Of a DNA stretch of 64,000 nucleotides, positions 7,740-16,822 are shown piece after piece (positions within the stretch are counted from its first letter, which is position 1; each line of letters starts with the position of its first letter). Origin of the DNA: Candidatus Colicola equi (lineage in GTDB: Bacteria; Bacteroidota; Bacteroidia; Bacteroidales; Paludibacteraceae); the NCBI GenBank assembly GCA_018066175.1, contig JAGHRV010000010.1, positions 1 through 64,000 of the forward strand. Direction: 5' to 3'. The position numbers and the translations under genes were made by a program. A model generated the notes under the pieces. It searched no databases. It worked only from the letters and a program-made list of their open reading frames with translations, and had not been told where the DNA came from.

Positions 7740-7944
7740 AAAAATCTTCCTGCTGCCGGTTTATTTCTACCGCTACTGCATATCCCCTCTCACTCCCCCC
7801 TCCTGCCGCTATGTTCCTACATGCAGTCAGTATATGGTGGAAGCTGTGATGAAATACGGAGTTATCAAAGGTGGTTGGTTAGGCATCAAACGCATTCTTA
7901 GATGCAACCCATGGGGCGGAAGCGGGTATGACCCGGTACCGTAG
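7723..7944 (+). CDS. yidD: Membrane protein insertion efficiency factor YidD
   Basis: A 73-residue protein of the YidD/UPF0161 family, a small membrane-associated factor that helps YidC-dependent insertion. The conserved core runs through [13 protein letters not shown], the second cysteine in PTCSQY and the glycine-rich tail [13 protein letters not shown]. The ATG at 7723 gives the standard length; a longer in-frame start at 7687 adds 12 residues within rnpA and is unlikely. It overlaps the end of rnpA, implying translational coupling. Confidence 0.93.
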   Translation: MKTIVRKIFLLPVYFYRYCISPLTPPSCRYVPTCSQYMVEAVMKYGVIKGGWLGIKRILRCNPWGGSGYDPVP

Positions 7945-7990
7945 GAAGCGCAGCTTCCGACGAGAACGTTGACTAATTGAGAATTGAGAA

Positions 7991-8686
7991 ATGAGAATTG
8001 ATATTATAACCTGTTGTCCGGAATTATTAGAGTCCCCTCTTAATCATTCCATTGTGCAGCGAGCCAAAGACAAAGGGCTGGCTGAGATATACGTGCATAA
8101 CCTGCGAGACTACACCTTAGACAAGCATCGCAAGGTAGATGATTATGCCTTTGGGTTTGGTGCAGGTATGGTACTGCAGGTGGAGCCTATCGACCGCTGC
8201 ATTAGTGCCCTCAAAGCGGAACGCAACTATGATGAAGTTATTTTTACGGCGCCGGATGGGGAGCGTTTTGACCAAAAAGCCGCCAACACGCTATCTTTAT
8301 GCAAGAACATCATCATTCTGTGCGGTCATTACAAAGGTGTTGATCAGCGGGTGCGAGATCATTTCATTACCAAGGAATATACGATTGGGGACTTTGTGCT
8401 GACGGGAGGCGAGATTCCTGCGGCACTCATGACGGATGCTATTGTGCGTCTGTTGCCGGGAGCGTTAGGAGATGTGGAGAGCGCCCTGAATGACTCTTTC
8501 CAAGATGGTTTATTAGAGCCGGGTGTCTATACGCGGCCTGCAGAGTATAAAGGATGGAAAGTGCCGGACATTTTATTATCCGGCAACCAAGCTAAAGTGG
8601 AGGATTGGCTCTATGACGAGTCTCTCCGTCATACGAAAGAACGCCGCCCAGATTTATTGGGAGACAACACGAACGATCTACACTAA
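7991..8686 (+). CDS. trmD: tRNA (guanine-N1-)-methyltransferase
   Basis: A 231-residue SPOUT methyltransferase that makes m1G37 in tRNAs with G36. Trefoil-knot signatures are present: [15 protein letters not shown] near residues 113-127 and [15 protein letters not shown] near residues 131-145, with the [11 protein letters not shown] segment following. Length is normal for the family (about 225-250). The usual rpsP/rimM/rplS neighbours are absent, as is common in this phylum. Its 3' end overlaps the convergent RluA-type gene by 9 bases. Confidence 0.95.
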   Translation: MRIDIITCCPELLESPLNHSIVQRAKDKGLAEIYVHNLRDYTLDKHRKVDDYAFGFGAGMVLQVEPIDRCISALKAERNYDEVIFTAPDGERFDQKAANTLSLCKNIIILCGHYKGVDQRVRDHFITKEYTIGDFVLTGGEIPAALMTDAIVRLLPGALGDVESALNDSFQDGLLEPGVYTRPAEYKGWKVPDILLSGNQAKVEDWLYDESLRHTKERRPDLLGDNTNDLH

Positions 8687-9361
8687 TTTACGGAACTCTT
8701 TGGGTAGAGGACTTTCGAAGTGGACTGTTTGTTCGGTAGCGGGATGAATAAACTCCAGCACCTTAGCATGCAGACACAGGCGGTCCACCGGGCTATGGCT
8801 ATTGCCATTACCATACTTACGGTCACCTACAATAGGGTGTCCAATCGAAGCCATGTGAACACGAATCTGATTGGTGCGGCCCGTCTCTAAGTTCAGTTCC
8901 ACAAGAGAATAAGCAGTACTTTCTTTGATGACCTTGTAATTAGTGATTGCTAATGCACCCCCATCATCTACCGGAGATGAATAGGTGACGTAGTTTTGTC
9001 TATCTTCGGTCAACCAAGTACGAATCTGCCCTTCCTTCTTATCCAATATACCTTCCACGACAGCGACATAGGTGCGTTTAGTGACTAATTCTCGCCAATA
9101 TGCCCGCATATACTGCTGCATCTTGGGGTTCTTAGCCCAAACGAGCACGCCGCTTGTCTCTCGGTCTAACCGATGCACGACATACACGCCATTGCGTGGG
9201 TTCTTGCGTCGTTCGTAGGCTTTGAGGACAGAAAAGACGGTTTGTTGCGTCGCTCCCGGATGGGTAGCGACGCTCAGGATACCGCGTTCCTTATTCACCA
9301 CTAACAACTGGTCATCTTCGAATAGCAGTTGCACTTGTGGGTGTTTGAGTTCAAATCGCAT
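8678..9361 (-). CDS. RluA family pseudouridine synthase
   Basis: A 227-residue pseudouridine synthase acting on rRNA or tRNA. The catalytic motif HRLDRETSG lies near residues 64-72, with the invariant Asp, and the RTNQIRVHM and [11 protein letters not shown] motifs follow near 166-183. No S4 domain is present; the protein starts directly with the catalytic domain, so it is of the short RluA/RluE-like type without a clear target. Its start codon overlaps the stop of the adenine deaminase fusion by one base (TAATG), so the two are likely translated in a coupled manner. Confidence 0.9.
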   Translation of the reverse strand: MRFELKHPQVQLLFEDDQLLVVNKERGILSVATHPGATQQTVFSVLKAYERRKNPRNGVYVVHRLDRETSGVLVWAKNPKMQQYMRAYWRELVTKRTYVAVVEGILDKKEGQIRTWLTEDRQNYVTYSSPVDDGGALAITNYKVIKESTAYSLVELNLETGRTNQIRVHMASIGHPIVGDRKYGNGNSHSPVDRLCLHAKVLEFIHPATEQTVHFESPLPKEFRKLV

Positions 9362-11931
9362 TATTGTTGCCAGAGGTCAGTAAAGTCAAACTTATTGCCA
9401 TCAAACAATCCTTTGTCGGTTAGTTTGAGGTCAGGAATGACGCTAAGCGACATAAAGGCAAGTGTCATAAACGGAGCTTTGTACTTGCAGCCAATTCGTT
9501 TAGCGATGTTCTTGAGTTGTTGATGGCGTCGAGCCACTTTATCTCCATCGCGGTAGGACATGAGTCCGGCAACCGGCAGCATGAGTTCGACTAACTCATG
9601 ACCATCCGATACAACGAGACCGCCTTTGAGTTCAATCACCTTATTGATAGCCTCTACGATATCTTTATCGGTGGCACCTAAGGCGATGATATTATGCGAA
9701 TCATGGCCAATAGTAGAAGCCAATGCACCTTGTTGGAGTCCGAATCCTTGGATGAAGCCGACAGCAGGTTTCTGCTTGGAGTGACGACTCAGACAAACAA
9801 CTTTAAGTACATCGTTCTTGGTGTCACTTACCACATTACCGTTCTCCACCTTAGCGTCCGCCAAGACGAGTTTGGTGAGCAACGAACCTTCGGTAGTACC
9901 AATCACTTTGAGTTGACCTTTCTGCGGTTCGACATGGATATCGGCCTCGGTAATCGGTTCGGCCAAGAAATGGTTAGGATAATTAGTATCCAATGGCGTT
10001 TTATCCTTAATCAGTTTATCGGTATATATACCATCAGCCACAACCTGTTTACCATTGATATATGTTTCTGACAGGTTAAACTCGCGCAGGTTATCTACGG
10101 TAATGAAGTCGGCGTTATCGCCCACTTGCAGCAGACCGTGGTTGAGTCCATAGTGACGAATCGGGTTGACGCAGGCGGCGGTAAGCACATCCATGACATC
10201 TATGCCACGTTGTACGGCGCGACGGCACATCTCGTTGATATAGCCCTTACCTATTTCATCGGGGTACTTATCATCGGAGCAGAACATCACTTTATCCGGA
10301 GCCTCGCTAATGATAGGAGCCAGGGCGTCGAAGTCGCATGCTGCAGAGCCTTCACGAATCTGCACCATCATTCCCATCTGAACGCGTTCACGAGCTCCTT
10401 CTAAGGTGGTGCACTCATGATCGGTGGTGATTCCGGATTGGAAGTACTGTTGCAGAGCTTCACCGGTGAGACCTGGAGCATGACCATCCACTATCTTGCC
10501 GCACGCCAAAGTTTCCTTTATCTTCTGCATCACCTCCGGGTCTTTATTCAGTACACCCGGTACGTTCATCATCTCACCCAAGCCATATACCTCGTCGCGT
10601 TTGAGCAGTTCTTTGACAGCTCTTGTCTTGAGTTGTGCACCGGATGTCTCAAATGGAGTGGCTGGCACGCAACTGGGGGCAGCAAAGTGGAAGTGGAAAT
10701 TCACTTTCTTACCACTATTAATCATATACTCAACACCCTCTACGCCTAATACATTGGCTATCTCGTGCGGGTCGGTGATGACACCAATCGTACCTTGCTC
10801 AACAGCCAGTCGGGCATAGTACTCCGGCAGTACCAAGGTGGATTCGATGTGAATATGCGAATCAATGAAGCCAGGCAGAATGAACGTAGCACTCTCCGGG
10901 ACAACGGCTTCCGTAATGCGTTTAATCTTGCCATTTTGGATTTCAATCTCACCATCAAAGATGCGACGATTCACCACATCTACGATATGTCCGAACTTAA
11001 CCTCGATAGCGTTTTTGGTAGTCAGCAGGTTCTCCTGGCGAGCACGGTTCTGCTCCAATTGGCGCAGTAACCACTGTTCTTGACGTTTCAGCACCACCTC
11101 GCGGTTACCGTCACGTAACAATAACATCTTATTGCGCTGTTCCAGCAGTTGCTCAATCTGCTCGCGGCTGCCAGCCCAACCAAAGTCATCTAAATTAGTG
11201 GACTTAATCCATGCAAACTGAGCGTTCATATTAACGAGCAGCATCACGACAAAGAGCACAATGGAGAAGATATTACCAATCATGATGAACATCACAATGC
11301 TGGCGATGCTGTAGAAGACCCAGCATAACCATGCGTCGTTCTTCTTGTATATCATCCAGAAATTAGCCAGGAACGACGAAGCGATGGTGCAGGCAGCAGC
11401 CACTTTGATGGCTACATTATCGCCCCATCCGTCTTTATTAATCAGTTTGGTAGCCAAGACATAGTCGATGGCGACAATAAGGATAGCAATTAGTTGCGTC
11501 CATATTGCACCTTTTCTGCCTAAGAACTTAGGAGCAAAGCCTCCGCCATCATTTTCTTCTTGGGATTTCAATGTATCTCGGCGCCAACCTACCAATGACT
11601 TAATTTGGAACGGCAGGAAGATACATAGGTAGAGGACCACTAAGTCGTAGTTGCCCTGCAAGTAGAACTGCCACGAGAGCAGGAAAGACATGATGAATCC
11701 TTCGTAGAAGCCGAAGTAGTTTTGGGGATTGCGGATAGTGAGCACATAAGCTGTACCTAATACGCTGGCAGGAATACCAACAATAAAGGCTAAACTATTC
11801 CATTGCAACAGAACACCTTTTATTTCGGGGTGGAAGAATTCCACTAACCACAAGGTGAAGAATAACACGGCGTAGATGACCGCACTAATAACGGTCATAC
11901 GCATCATTTCATTAAAAAGTTGTTTTCTCAT
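9361..11931 (-). CDS. PnuC-like transporter fused to adenine deaminase
   Basis: A single 856-residue ORF with two parts. Residues 1-250 hold six to eight membrane helices with a PnuC-like stretch (NFWMIYKKNDAWLCWVFYS near 190-208); PnuC proteins carry vitamin-type nucleosides such as nicotinamide riboside. Residues 256-302 form a charged coiled linker. Residues 305-856 are a full adenine deaminase of the amidohydrolase superfamily: the metal motif DSHIHIES at 357-364, TDPHEIANV near 387, a GEMMN segment, HAPG and the C-terminal SDGHE. It converts adenine to hypoxanthine. Normal adenine deaminases are about 540-600 residues and lack a membrane part. The fusion implies uptake coupled to deamination at the membrane. 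No frameshift or low-quality junction is visible. Confidence 0.85.
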   Translation of the reverse strand: MRKQLFNEMMRMTVISAVIYAVLFFTLWLVEFFHPEIKGVLLQWNSLAFIVGIPASVLGTAYVLTIRNPQNYFGFYEGFIMSFLLSWQFYLQGNYDLVVLYLCIFLPFQIKSLVGWRRDTLKSQEENDGGGFAPKFLGRKGAIWTQLIAILIVAIDYVLATKLINKDGWGDNVAIKVAAACTIASSFLANFWMIYKKNDAWLCWVFYSIASIVMFIMIGNIFSIVLFVVMLLVNMNAQFAWIKSTNLDDFGWAGSREQIEQLLEQRNKMLLLRDGNREVVLKRQEQWLLRQLEQNRARQENLLTTKNAIEVKFGHIVDVVNRRIFDGEIEIQNGKIKRITEAVVPESATFILPGFIDSHIHIESTLVLPEYYARLAVEQGTIGVITDPHEIANVLGVEGVEYMINSGKKVNFHFHFAAPSCVPATPFETSGAQLKTRAVKELLKRDEVYGLGEMMNVPGVLNKDPEVMQKIKETLACGKIVDGHAPGLTGEALQQYFQSGITTDHECTTLEGARERVQMGMMVQIREGSAACDFDALAPIISEAPDKVMFCSDDKYPDEIGKGYINEMCRRAVQRGIDVMDVLTAACVNPIRHYGLNHGLLQVGDNADFITVDNLREFNLSETYINGKQVVADGIYTDKLIKDKTPLDTNYPNHFLAEPITEADIHVEPQKGQLKVIGTTEGSLLTKLVLADAKVENGNVVSDTKNDVLKVVCLSRHSKQKPAVGFIQGFGLQQGALASTIGHDSHNIIALGATDKDIVEAINKVIELKGGLVVSDGHELVELMLPVAGLMSYRDGDKVARRHQQLKNIAKRIGCKYKAPFMTLAFMSLSVIPDLKLTDKGLFDGNKFDFTDLWQQ

Positions 11932-11953
11932 GATGATTAATTGTTTTGTTTTG

Positions 11954-12025
11954 TAGCCCCACCGGGAATCGAACCCGGATCTAAAGTTTAGGAAACTCGT
12001 ATTCTATCCATTGAACTATGGAGCC
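11954..12025 (-). tRNA. tRNA-Arg (anticodon CCT)
   Basis: Seventy-two bases on the minus strand. GGCTCCA pairs with TGGGGCT (two G-U pairs), the anticodon loop is TTCCTAA with anticodon CCT, the T stem CCGGG/CCCGG frames loop TTCGATT, and the discriminator base is A. It lies upstream of the PnuC-adenine deaminase gene on the same strand. Confidence 0.93.
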
Positions 12026-12098
12026 TTCGTCGGAACAGCAGGTTCGTAAGGGTTGATTGCCGCTTCGCTTAATCAACAGACGACCTGAGTTCCTCCTC

Positions 12099-12127
12099 TC
12101 CGAAAAACCTCTTACGAGCTTTTTCGG
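12099..12127 (-). terminator. Hairpin between DUF2461 gene and tRNA-Arg
   Basis: Stem CCGAAAAA / TTTTTCGG around a 13-base loop, in the 126-base gap between the DUF2461 gene and tRNA-Arg(CCT). It fits a terminator for the rfbC-rfbD-DUF2461 unit, though the tail is not a clean T-run. Confidence 0.4.
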
Positions 12128-12151
12128 GTATTTCTTGTTTCTTAGTTTACG

Positions 12152-12910
12152 TTATCGTTCTGGTTTTATATTATATTCCTCAAACGTATAATTGAGGAAG
12201 TCATTCATCGGTTTGGCGGCTTGGGCGATGGTGAGTAGGTGCTGCATAAAGTCAGGAGCACATACTTGTTCATCCGTAAGCGGAGTAGAGAACGTGTAAG
12301 CCTTGCGTTTAATCCACTCCGCCACCCTCGTTGCATGCGGTTCATCTATCCCCGTCAGGTCATATCCTGCAGGCACTTTCTTGAGCATCCACTCTGTATC
12401 AAAGTCCCCGAAGAACTTGCGCCAAGACGGTTGTTGCATGATAGCTTCCACTTCGTCATAATTAGCCACTATCTCGTGCCGCAAAGCGGTGAGTAATTCA
12501 GGACTTGGGCACCATATTCCTCCGGCGAACATGCAATGACCGGGTTGCAGATGCAGGTAATAACCTCCTCGCATAGAGTGTTTGCCGGCACTATTAGGCA
12601 CATCCTTCATCGGTCCAGCAGGAAAAGTGCCAAACCACTCTTTATAAGGCCGTTTATCGGCTGAGAACCGCACATCCCGATAGATTCGCCATATACATTG
12701 TTTAGGGGCGATTCCTTGCAACGTAGAATCAATCTTAGTTAAGCCGTCTATATACTCCTGCGTAAGGGCTTCAAAGCGTTTGCGACACGCATCATAACGC
12801 GGTTTATTAGCCTGAAACCATTCACGGTTGTTATGCTCAGATAACTCAGACAAGAAGTCTAAAATGTCTTTTATAGTCGCTTCAAGCATGCTTGTAATGA
12901 ATCGGTCCAA
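12152..12910 (-). CDS. DUF2461 family protein (TIGR02453)
   Basis: A 252-residue cytosolic protein of the DUF2461 family, function unknown. It shows the family pattern: FLSELSEHNNREWFQANKPRYD at the N-terminus (quoted region about residues 19-40), FRxDVRFSADKRPYK-like IYRDVRFSADKRPYKEW near 77-93, and GGYYLHLQPGH near 117. The listed start overlaps rfbD by 40 bases. An internal ATG at 12889 would shorten it by 7 residues and reduce the overlap to 19, and is equally likely. It follows rfbD, probably in one transcript. Confidence 0.85.
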   Translation of the reverse strand: MDRFITSMLEATIKDILDFLSELSEHNNREWFQANKPRYDACRKRFEALTQEYIDGLTKIDSTLQGIAPKQCIWRIYRDVRFSADKRPYKEWFGTFPAGPMKDVPNSAGKHSMRGGYYLHLQPGHCMFAGGIWCPSPELLTALRHEIVANYDEVEAIMQQPSWRKFFGDFDTEWMLKKVPAGYDLTGIDEPHATRVAEWIKRKAYTFSTPLTDEQVCAPDFMQHLLTIAQAAKPMNDFLNYTFEEYNIKPER

Positions 12911-13707
12911 TAAGGGATGGTTATCCCAAATGTTGTTTTTACTTTAGCCTTATCCAACACGCTATAATGAGGGCGTGGAGTCTTATATTGATATTCCGCA
13001 CTCAAGATAGGTGTGACGCGGCAAGGAACACCTGCCTGACGCAGGATTTCCACCGTAAAGTCATACCAAGAGCACACTCCTTCATTGGTGAAATGATAGA
13101 TGCCCGGATGCCATTGGTCGGCCTCAATAGCCGCATAAATGGCCTTAGCCAAGTCTTCGGCATAGGTAGGAGTGCCTATCTGGTCATATACCACGCGCAG
13201 TTCATCTTTTTCTTTACCATAACGCAGCATCGTCTTGACGAAGTTATTGCCGTACGGCGAATACAGCCACGCTGTTCGGAAGATGATTGCCTCCGGATTA
13301 GCCTTCAGCAACAACTGCTCACCTTCGTACTTGGTGCGTCCATAAGCCGTGCGAGGAGCGACAGAGTCGGTCTCTTTGCATGGCATATACTCATTGCCGG
13401 AAAAGACATAGTCGGTGGATATATGAATGACCTTGCATCCGGCGGTGGCTAAGTTCTCCACCGCTATAGCATTAATCAGTCGTGCCGTTGGTTCGTCCTC
13501 TTCGGCTTTATCTACATTGGTGTAGGCAGCGCAGTTAACAATCACACCTATGTTATTATCGCGCACGTACGTATGCACGCTCGCGCGGTTGGTGATATCC
13601 AGTTCCTGCACGTCCGTAAAGAAATACGTATGTGCAGGATGTAATGCACTTAGATTGCGCATCTCGGTGCCTAACTGACCATTACAACCGGTAATTAGTA
13701 TATTCAT
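12871..13707 (-). CDS. rfbD: dTDP-4-dehydrorhamnose reductase
   Basis: A 278-residue extended short-chain dehydrogenase that makes dTDP-L-rhamnose, the last step of the pathway, using NADPH. The dinucleotide motif GCNGQLGTEM is at residues 7-16, followed by NCAAYTNVDKAEED near 57-70, the STDYVF segment and the catalytic YGRTKYEGE near 127-135. It lies 2 bases after rfbC. rfbA and rfbB are not in the window, so the first two steps must be encoded elsewhere. Confidence 0.93.
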   Translation of the reverse strand: MNILITGCNGQLGTEMRNLSALHPAHTYFFTDVQELDITNRASVHTYVRDNNIGVIVNCAAYTNVDKAEEDEPTARLINAIAVENLATAGCKVIHISTDYVFSGNEYMPCKETDSVAPRTAYGRTKYEGEQLLLKANPEAIIFRTAWLYSPYGNNFVKTMLRYGKEKDELRVVYDQIGTPTYAEDLAKAIYAAIEADQWHPGIYHFTNEGVCSWYDFTVEILRQAGVPCRVTPILSAEYQYKTPRPHYSVLDKAKVKTTFGITIPYWTDSLQACLKRL

Positions 13708-13709
13708 AT

Positions 13710-14258
13710 CTAAAATGGGTTATCTAAATCCTTTAATAAAGGATGTTTGGTGTCTTTGTCACTAATGATTCGTTGTTCGGTCGGCACTTGCCAATCGATG
13801 TTAAGAGCCGGGTCGGACAGCAATAGACCGCCATCGGCTTCGGGGTGATAGAGGTTATCGCATTTATACGTAAAGACCGCTTTTTCGCTTAGCACACTAA
13901 AGCCATGTGCGAAGCCTCGCGGGATGAAGAACTGACGATGATTTTCTTCGGTCAGTTCCACACTAAACCACTGTCCATACGTCTTACTGCCCTTCCGCAG
14001 GTCCACCGCCACATCCAGTACGCGTCCCTGGGTGCAACAAACCAACTTAGCCTGGGTATAAGGTGGACGTTGAAAATGCAATCCACGAACAACGCCAAAG
14101 GACGAGCATGACTGGTTATCCTGCACAAACTGCACATCTATACCGGCCTCACGGTAACGTTGCTCATTATAGGTCTCTACAAAGTACCCTCGCGCATCAT
14201 GAAAAACCTTGGGCTCAATGATTAGTAATCCTTCTATGGGAGTTGTTATTATTTCCAT
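13710..14258 (-). CDS. rfbC: dTDP-4-dehydrorhamnose 3,5-epimerase
   Basis: A 182-residue cupin-fold epimerase. Hallmarks are DARGYFVETYNE near residues 21-32, VVRGLHFQRPPYTQAKLV near 57-74 with the catalytic histidine, and the FIPRGFAHGF motif near 111-120. It precedes rfbD with a 2-base gap; together they provide rhamnose for surface polysaccharide. Length is typical of the family. Confidence 0.94.
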   Translation of the reverse strand: MEIITTPIEGLLIIEPKVFHDARGYFVETYNEQRYREAGIDVQFVQDNQSCSSFGVVRGLHFQRPPYTQAKLVCCTQGRVLDVAVDLRKGSKTYGQWFSVELTEENHRQFFIPRGFAHGFSVLSEKAVFTYKCDNLYHPEADGGLLLSDPALNIDWQVPTEQRIISDKDTKHPLLKDLDNPF

Positions 14259-14272
14259 TATATTATACTTAT

Positions 14273-15469
14273 TTATTTTTCAAATAATCCACGTAATAAC
14301 GCACCATGTTTATCATGCAAAACGCCATTCAGGTCAAATCGCACAATCAGTTGTTGCTGGTGTTGCAGACGTTTAGTGCAGTTATCATAATGCATATTCC
14401 AACTCATGTAGCAATTCACGAAACCGGCGCGATACAGATAGATAAAGAAATCCGTTCGGTTGTAGAAAGTAGCCTGATAGAACGGATCGCCTTGACACAT
14501 GAGACTGCCAATTGGTGTTCCTAAGTTATCAGCATTACGCAATGGTTGCAGGTTATCACCTACGTAGGTGGTGTTCTTAACGCCCAAGAACCACCAATTC
14601 AGATACACTTCGGCTAACATGCCATGCATATTAAAGGACTGGTTATTCTTGCGATCTCGCGCATAGCCGTAGATATATGACACCTTGATGGCCAACGAAT
14701 CCAATGGCGTCATCTGAGTGAAGTCCAATCCGACATGTGCGCTCACATTTACATCGTCATATAGCGATTCGGCTTCGTGCTTAACGGGGTCGCCGGAGCA
14801 AGCAGTATGGTTCATATGCACCAAGCCTCCGGTGAAGAACCACTTATGTTGGTACTGACCATTAAAGAGGATGCGGAACATCTCCCGTCTATCTTGCGCC
14901 AAGGCACCTCGCCAGTCGCACATAAACTCGGCATAACCGCGCTTATCTTGATAGGAGATGAGTGCACCTTGTATATTGGGTCGCGCATAAGCTATACTGT
15001 CGTATTGCAACCAGTCCGGCATACTCAGTATACGGTTTTCGTATGGGATGGCACCTAATTGCAGGTTCACACCATAATGACTGAAATGGTAATACGCCGT
15101 AGGAGCGACCTTAGCATCTTTCCAATTGCCCCCTAAGGGTTGAGTGTATCTCACACCGGCTATCAACCGATGTGCTCCGCCTATACGATCCTTGATTTGC
15201 ACACCCACCGTAGGAGAAAGACGAAGAGCAAAGAGCGTCTGCGGAATTTGGTAATGATTGCCTAATTCGTAGTACTCGCGGTTATCGAAATACGAATCAA
15301 AATCCACATCGTAGATGAATCGCACTTTTTTAGCCTCACGCTCCGCCTCTTTCTGCTCGTATGCCGAATCCACAAAAGCGGCAGGAGGGTTCTTGGCATA
15401 ACGCATCCAGAATCCTTGTGCCGATGCCATAGTAGGCAATAGCAACAATATGAGCCACGTCTTATTCAT
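14273..15469 (-). CDS. Predicted outer-membrane beta-barrel protein
   Basis: A 398-residue protein I do not recognise. It starts with a signal peptide (cleavage after about residue 17, ASA-Q). The mature part alternates short amphipathic strands rich in aromatic residues, with many Tyr/Trp/Phe and a C-terminal stretch QQLIVRFDLNGVL, which fits an outer-membrane beta-barrel. It overlaps the phoH-type gene by 8 bases and precedes rfbC by 14 bases, so it may belong to the same transcript. A link to surface polysaccharide is only suggested by position. Confidence 0.6.
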   Translation of the reverse strand: MNKTWLILLLLPTMASAQGFWMRYAKNPPAAFVDSAYEQKEAEREAKKVRFIYDVDFDSYFDNREYYELGNHYQIPQTLFALRLSPTVGVQIKDRIGGAHRLIAGVRYTQPLGGNWKDAKVAPTAYYHFSHYGVNLQLGAIPYENRILSMPDWLQYDSIAYARPNIQGALISYQDKRGYAEFMCDWRGALAQDRREMFRILFNGQYQHKWFFTGGLVHMNHTACSGDPVKHEAESLYDDVNVSAHVGLDFTQMTPLDSLAIKVSYIYGYARDRKNNQSFNMHGMLAEVYLNWWFLGVKNTTYVGDNLQPLRNADNLGTPIGSLMCQGDPFYQATFYNRTDFFIYLYRAGFVNCYMSWNMHYDNCTKRLQHQQQLIVRFDLNGVLHDKHGALLRGLFEK

Positions 15470-16397
15470 TATTCGTATTATATGCTTTTACTATTTCTTT
15501 AACCAACGGATGCCGTACTATATCCTTGTCCGTAAAAGTGACACAAGCAATGCCTTCTATCTGTTTGAATCGCTCAATGGCATCGCGTAAACCACTTTTC
15601 TGGGACATAGGCAGGTCTACTTGCGTGAGGTCACCCGTAACTATCATCTTGCCATTGATGCCTAAACGAGTCAGGAACATCTTGAGTTGGGCGATGGTGG
15701 TGTTCTGAGCCTCATCCAGGATAACCACGGCATCACTCAGCGTACGACCACGCATAAAAGCCAAGGGAGCAATCTGAATGACACCCTTCTCCATGTATTC
15801 CTCCAGTTTATTGTTAGGAATCATATCCTGCAACGCATCGTATAACGGCTGCAAATACGGATCTATCTTCTCGCGCATATCTCCGGGCAAGAAACCTAAT
15901 TTCTCACCTGCCTCTACGGCGGGACGGGATAGGATGATGCGCTTCACCTCTTTGTTCTTAAGCGCCCTAACCGCCAAAGCAATGGCCGTGTAGGTCTTAC
16001 CACTTCCTGCAGGTCCTACCGCCAATAGCAAGTCATTCGTTCGATAAGCATCTACTAATTTCTGCTGATTAAGGCTGCGCGCTGTTATCATCTTACCTCC
16101 TACGCCATGCAGTATCAGGTTGGCTGTTTTATGAGGTTCAGGACGCTCGCCATGCAGTATTTGCAGAATCTGCACCTCGGTTAGGGCATTATGCTGAATG
16201 CAGAACTCCTCGCAGGCACGAAGGGAGTGCTCGAAATGCTGAATACTGCTTTCCGAACCCGTCACCTTCACTTCATAACCACGAGCCACCACCCTTACGT
16301 CAGGGTGCTGGTCTTTTAGGCACAGCATATTACGATTATTCAAACCATAAAAAGTAGCTGTATCTAAGGCTTCATTCAGTTCAATAATTGCGTCCAT
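15462..16397 (-). CDS. PhoH family ATPase (YbeZ-like)
   Basis: A 311-residue P-loop ATPase of the PhoH/YbeZ family, linked to RNA metabolism and ribosome maturation. An N-terminal KH-like segment spans about residues 1-85. The Walker A motif GPAGSGKT is near 129-136, and the Walker B VVILDEAQN near 224-232. RAVEAGEKLGFLPGD-like residues (RPAVEAGEKLGFLPGD) are near 160-175. Its ATG overlaps the upstream HsdR_N gene by 22 bases. The usual ybeY partner is not next to it. Confidence 0.93.
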   Translation of the reverse strand: MDAIIELNEALDTATFYGLNNRNMLCLKDQHPDVRVVARGYEVKVTGSESSIQHFEHSLRACEEFCIQHNALTEVQILQILHGERPEPHKTANLILHGVGGKMITARSLNQQKLVDAYRTNDLLLAVGPAGSGKTYTAIALAVRALKNKEVKRIILSRPAVEAGEKLGFLPGDMREKIDPYLQPLYDALQDMIPNNKLEEYMEKGVIQIAPLAFMRGRTLSDAVVILDEAQNTTIAQLKMFLTRLGINGKMIVTGDLTQVDLPMSQKSGLRDAIERFKQIEGIACVTFTDKDIVRHPLVKEIVKAYNTNNE

Positions 16398-16783
16398 TCA
16401 GGTATGTTTTCTAAAAAGATTATCTGTTCCTCCACTTTAGCCATCACTATCTGCCTGCCGTTACTGAGCAGTAAGTATGGCACTTTATACTGACGATTAT
16501 ACACCGCTATTTGGTCCAGGGTCTTTTGCGACAGTTCTACAGTCTCCGCCTTAAACTCAATCAGCATGATGGGAGTTAGGTCCTGCTTATACACCACCGC
16601 ATCGGCTCGACGTTTAGTCGTTAATTGCACCTCTACGGCAATGCTGGATGACGGATAACCATATTCCGTTACTAATTGATGCAGAACCTGCTGACGCACC
16701 CACTCTTCCGGAGTCAATCGCACGTACTTACGCCTCCATCCGCATAGGATATAGTCCTTACCTCGTATCTGCTTAATGTTCAT
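16376..16783 (-). CDS. Type I restriction R-subunit N-terminal-like (HSDR_N) protein
   Basis: A 135-residue stand-alone protein resembling the N-terminal nuclease-fold domain of HsdR. It shows the start YVRLTPEEWVRQ, then 'RADAVVYKQDLTPIMLIEFKA' split around the catalytic-type D and ExK pair (roughly residues 62-80). Short proteins of this kind are a common conserved gene in Bacteroidales. No helicase or specificity subunit accompanies it, so I do not call a restriction system. It sits between glnS and the PhoH gene. Confidence 0.8.
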   Translation of the reverse strand: MNIKQIRGKDYILCGWRRKYVRLTPEEWVRQQVLHQLVTEYGYPSSSIAVEVQLTTKRRADAVVYKQDLTPIMLIEFKAETVELSQKTLDQIAVYNRQYKVPYLLLSNGRQIVMAKVEEQIIFLENIPEWTQLLN

Positions 16784-16784
16784 T

Positions 16785-16822
16785 GTCAGTTGTCAGTACT
16801 CAGTTGTCAGTACTCAGTTGTC
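16785..16822 (-). repeat. Short tandem repeat between glnS and the HSDR_N gene
   Basis: A 14-base unit CAGTTGTCAGTACT occurs about 2.5 times between the two genes. It is AT-balanced and has no hairpin. Similar short intergenic repeats are frequent in this phylum; no function is evident. Confidence 0.7.

Noticed and set aside
9361-11931. PnuC-adenine deaminase as two genes joined by a lost stop
   Set aside because: The linker is a continuous charged coiled region of normal codon use and no internal start with an upstream stop remnant is visible, so I read it as a true fusion pending read mapping.
16376-16783. Type I restriction system
   Set aside because: Only an HsdR N-terminal-like domain is present; no helicase, methylase or specificity gene. 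Such short proteins are ordinary in Bacteroidales.
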